A program made the translations under genes and the position numbers. The notes beneath the pieces are model-generated. The model had not been told where the DNA came from. It ran no database searches and worked only from the letters and a program-made list of their open reading frames with translations. Of a stretch of DNA of 6,171 nucleotides, positions 5,157 through 6,171 are shown piece after piece. The stretch's first letter is position 1, and each line of letters starts with the position of its first letter. Source of the DNA: DASZHJ01 sp035938015 (GTDB lineage: Bacteria > Pseudomonadota > Alphaproteobacteria > ATCC43930 > CGMCC-115725); contig DASZHJ010000389.1 in the NCBI GenBank assembly GCA_035938015.1, forward strand, positions 1 to 6,171. The letters are read 5' to 3'.

Positions 5157-6171
5157 GACGCTCCGCTCCTCGACGTTCCGGTTGGCGATCCTCTACGTCT
5201 GCCTGTTCGGCGTGTCGGTCGCGGGACTATTCGGTTACGTCTATTGGTCGACCACGAGATACGTCAAACAGCGCTACGACAACATGATCATCGCGGATCG
5301 CCACGAGCTGCTCGATACCTATGCGCGCTCTGGCCGCGAGGGCCTCGCGCGCGAGCTCAACACGCATGGGGAGACGGCGCCCGCGGATGGCGATATCTAT
5401 CTGCTGGCGGATGCGGACTATGCTCCCCTCGCGGGCAATCTCAAGGACTGGCCGGCCGCTGCGCGCGCCGGCGACGGATGGATCGAGTTCTCCCCGGCTA
5501 ACTGGCGGCCAAACGCGAAGCACCGCCCGTTTCTGCGCGCGCTCGTCACCACCCTGCCGGACGGCAGCCATCTGCTCTCCGGCGAGGACGTCAACGACAT
5601 GGTTGCCTTCGGCCGCACGATGAACCGCGGCCTTGCATTTGGCGTGACGCTGCTGTGCTTGCTGGCGGCGGCGGCGGGGATCTCGGTCACGCGGCGCACC
5701 GTGGCGCGCATCGAGGCGGTCAATGCAACCAGCCGCGCCATCATGGCGAGCGGGCTCGGCAAGCGGATTCCGACGCGGGGTACCAAGGACGAATGGGACC
5801 AGCTCGCCCAGAACTTGAATTCGATGCTGGAGCGGATCGAGGAGCTGGTCCGGGGCATCAAGGAAGTCTCGGACAACATTGCGCACGATTTGCGCACGCC
5901 CCTGATGCGGATGCGCGGTCGGCTGGAAGTGGCGCTGCGCGCGCGGCGAAATGCCGAGGCAGACGAAGCGCTGATCGCACGCACCGTCAGTGAGCTCGAC
6001 GAAGTCCTGAAGACATTCTCCTCACTGTTGCGCATCTCGGCGGTGGAAGCGCGGGAGCGGACCGTGGGCTTCGGCGCGGTCGATCTTGGCAAGCTTGCGG
6101 TCGAAGTGGCGGACCTATTCGACGCCGCCGCTGAGGAACGAGGCGTCCATCTGCGCTACGCCGCTGCCACC
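5143..6171 (+). CDS. Membrane sensor histidine kinase, C-terminus cut by window edge
   Basis: This is the probable cognate kinase of the preceding regulator: an inner-membrane sensor that autophosphorylates on His and passes the phosphate to D52 of the regulator. The frame is open from GTG 5143 to the window end (343 codons). Layout: cytosolic leader 1-13, TM1 about 14-36, periplasmic sensor region about 37-162 containing DIYLLADADYAPLAGNLKDW (84-103), TM2 about 163-182, HAMP linker about 183-237, and a HisKA domain with the H-box NIAHDLRTPL (245-254) whose phospho-acceptor is H248. The catalytic HATPase domain (N, G boxes) lies beyond 6171. GTG 5143 is chosen because LSKTLRSSTFRLAILY is the usual start of such kinases and no ATG lies before TM1; the next in-frame ATG (M48) would delete TM1. 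The sensor region resembles a widespread alphaproteobacterial type with no known ligand. No good ribosome binding site is seen, so translation is probably coupled to the regulator. Confidence 0.93.
   Translation, partial: MLLSKTLRSSTFRLAILYVCLFGVSVAGLFGYVYWSTTRYVKQRYDNMIIADRHELLDTYARSGREGLARELNTHGETAPADGDIYLLADADYAPLAGNLKDWPAAARAGDGWIEFSPANWRPNAKHRPFLRALVTTLPDGSHLLSGEDVNDMVAFGRTMNRGLAFGVTLLCLLAAAAGISVTRRTVARIEAVNATSRAIMASGLGKRIPTRGTKDEWDQLAQNLNSMLERIEELVRGIKEVSDNIAHDLRTPLMRMRGRLEVALRARRNAEADEALIARTVSELDEVLKTFSSLLRISAVEARERTVGFGAVDLGKLAVEVADLFDAAAEERGVHLRYAAAT

Noticed and set aside
5227..6092. Minus-strand open frames opposite the histidine kinase
   Set aside because: Shadows of the kinase, which runs uninterrupted in the plus frame with HAMP and H-box motifs.

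Overview
The window is dense, high-GC bacterial chromosome with short intergenic gaps and strong codon-position bias. The proteins point to a hopanoid-producing alphaproteobacterium: a linked HpnK/HpnL pair, an alphaproteobacterial-type ApaG and GTP cyclohydrolase I, and an OmpR-type regulator overlapping its kinase. The genus cannot be fixed from the sequence alone.

Left arm (1 to about 4151, all minus strand, so read from right to left): hpnK (YdjC-like deacetylase) overlaps hpnL (multi-pass membrane protein) by 4 bp. About 100 nt further on comes an MFS transporter (876-2123). A 66-nt gap with a plausible promoter and an inverted repeat precedes apaG (360-809). After a 52-nt gap comes the N-terminal half of folE (GTP cyclohydrolase I), cut by the left edge of the window.

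Middle (4152-4475): a divergent intergenic region of about 320 nt with no convincing gene. It holds a candidate promoter for the right arm and a 9-bp direct repeat.

Right arm (plus strand): an OmpR/PhoB-family response regulator (4476-5156), overlapped by 14 bp by a membrane histidine kinase (from GTG 5143). The kinase runs off the right edge before its ATP-binding domain.

Functional reading: hpnK and hpnL belong to hopanoid head-group modification and placement. In the known pathway HpnI adds GlcNAc to bacteriohopanetetrol, HpnK deacetylates it and HpnJ remodels the sugar. HpnI and HpnJ are not in this window. The co-directional MFS gene may belong to the same transcript. The divergent two-component system is a candidate regulator by position only. 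apaG and folE are housekeeping genes. I found no mobile element, CRISPR array, RNA gene or clearly new system; the most interesting points are the hpnK-hpnL-MFS arrangement and the adjacent two-component system.
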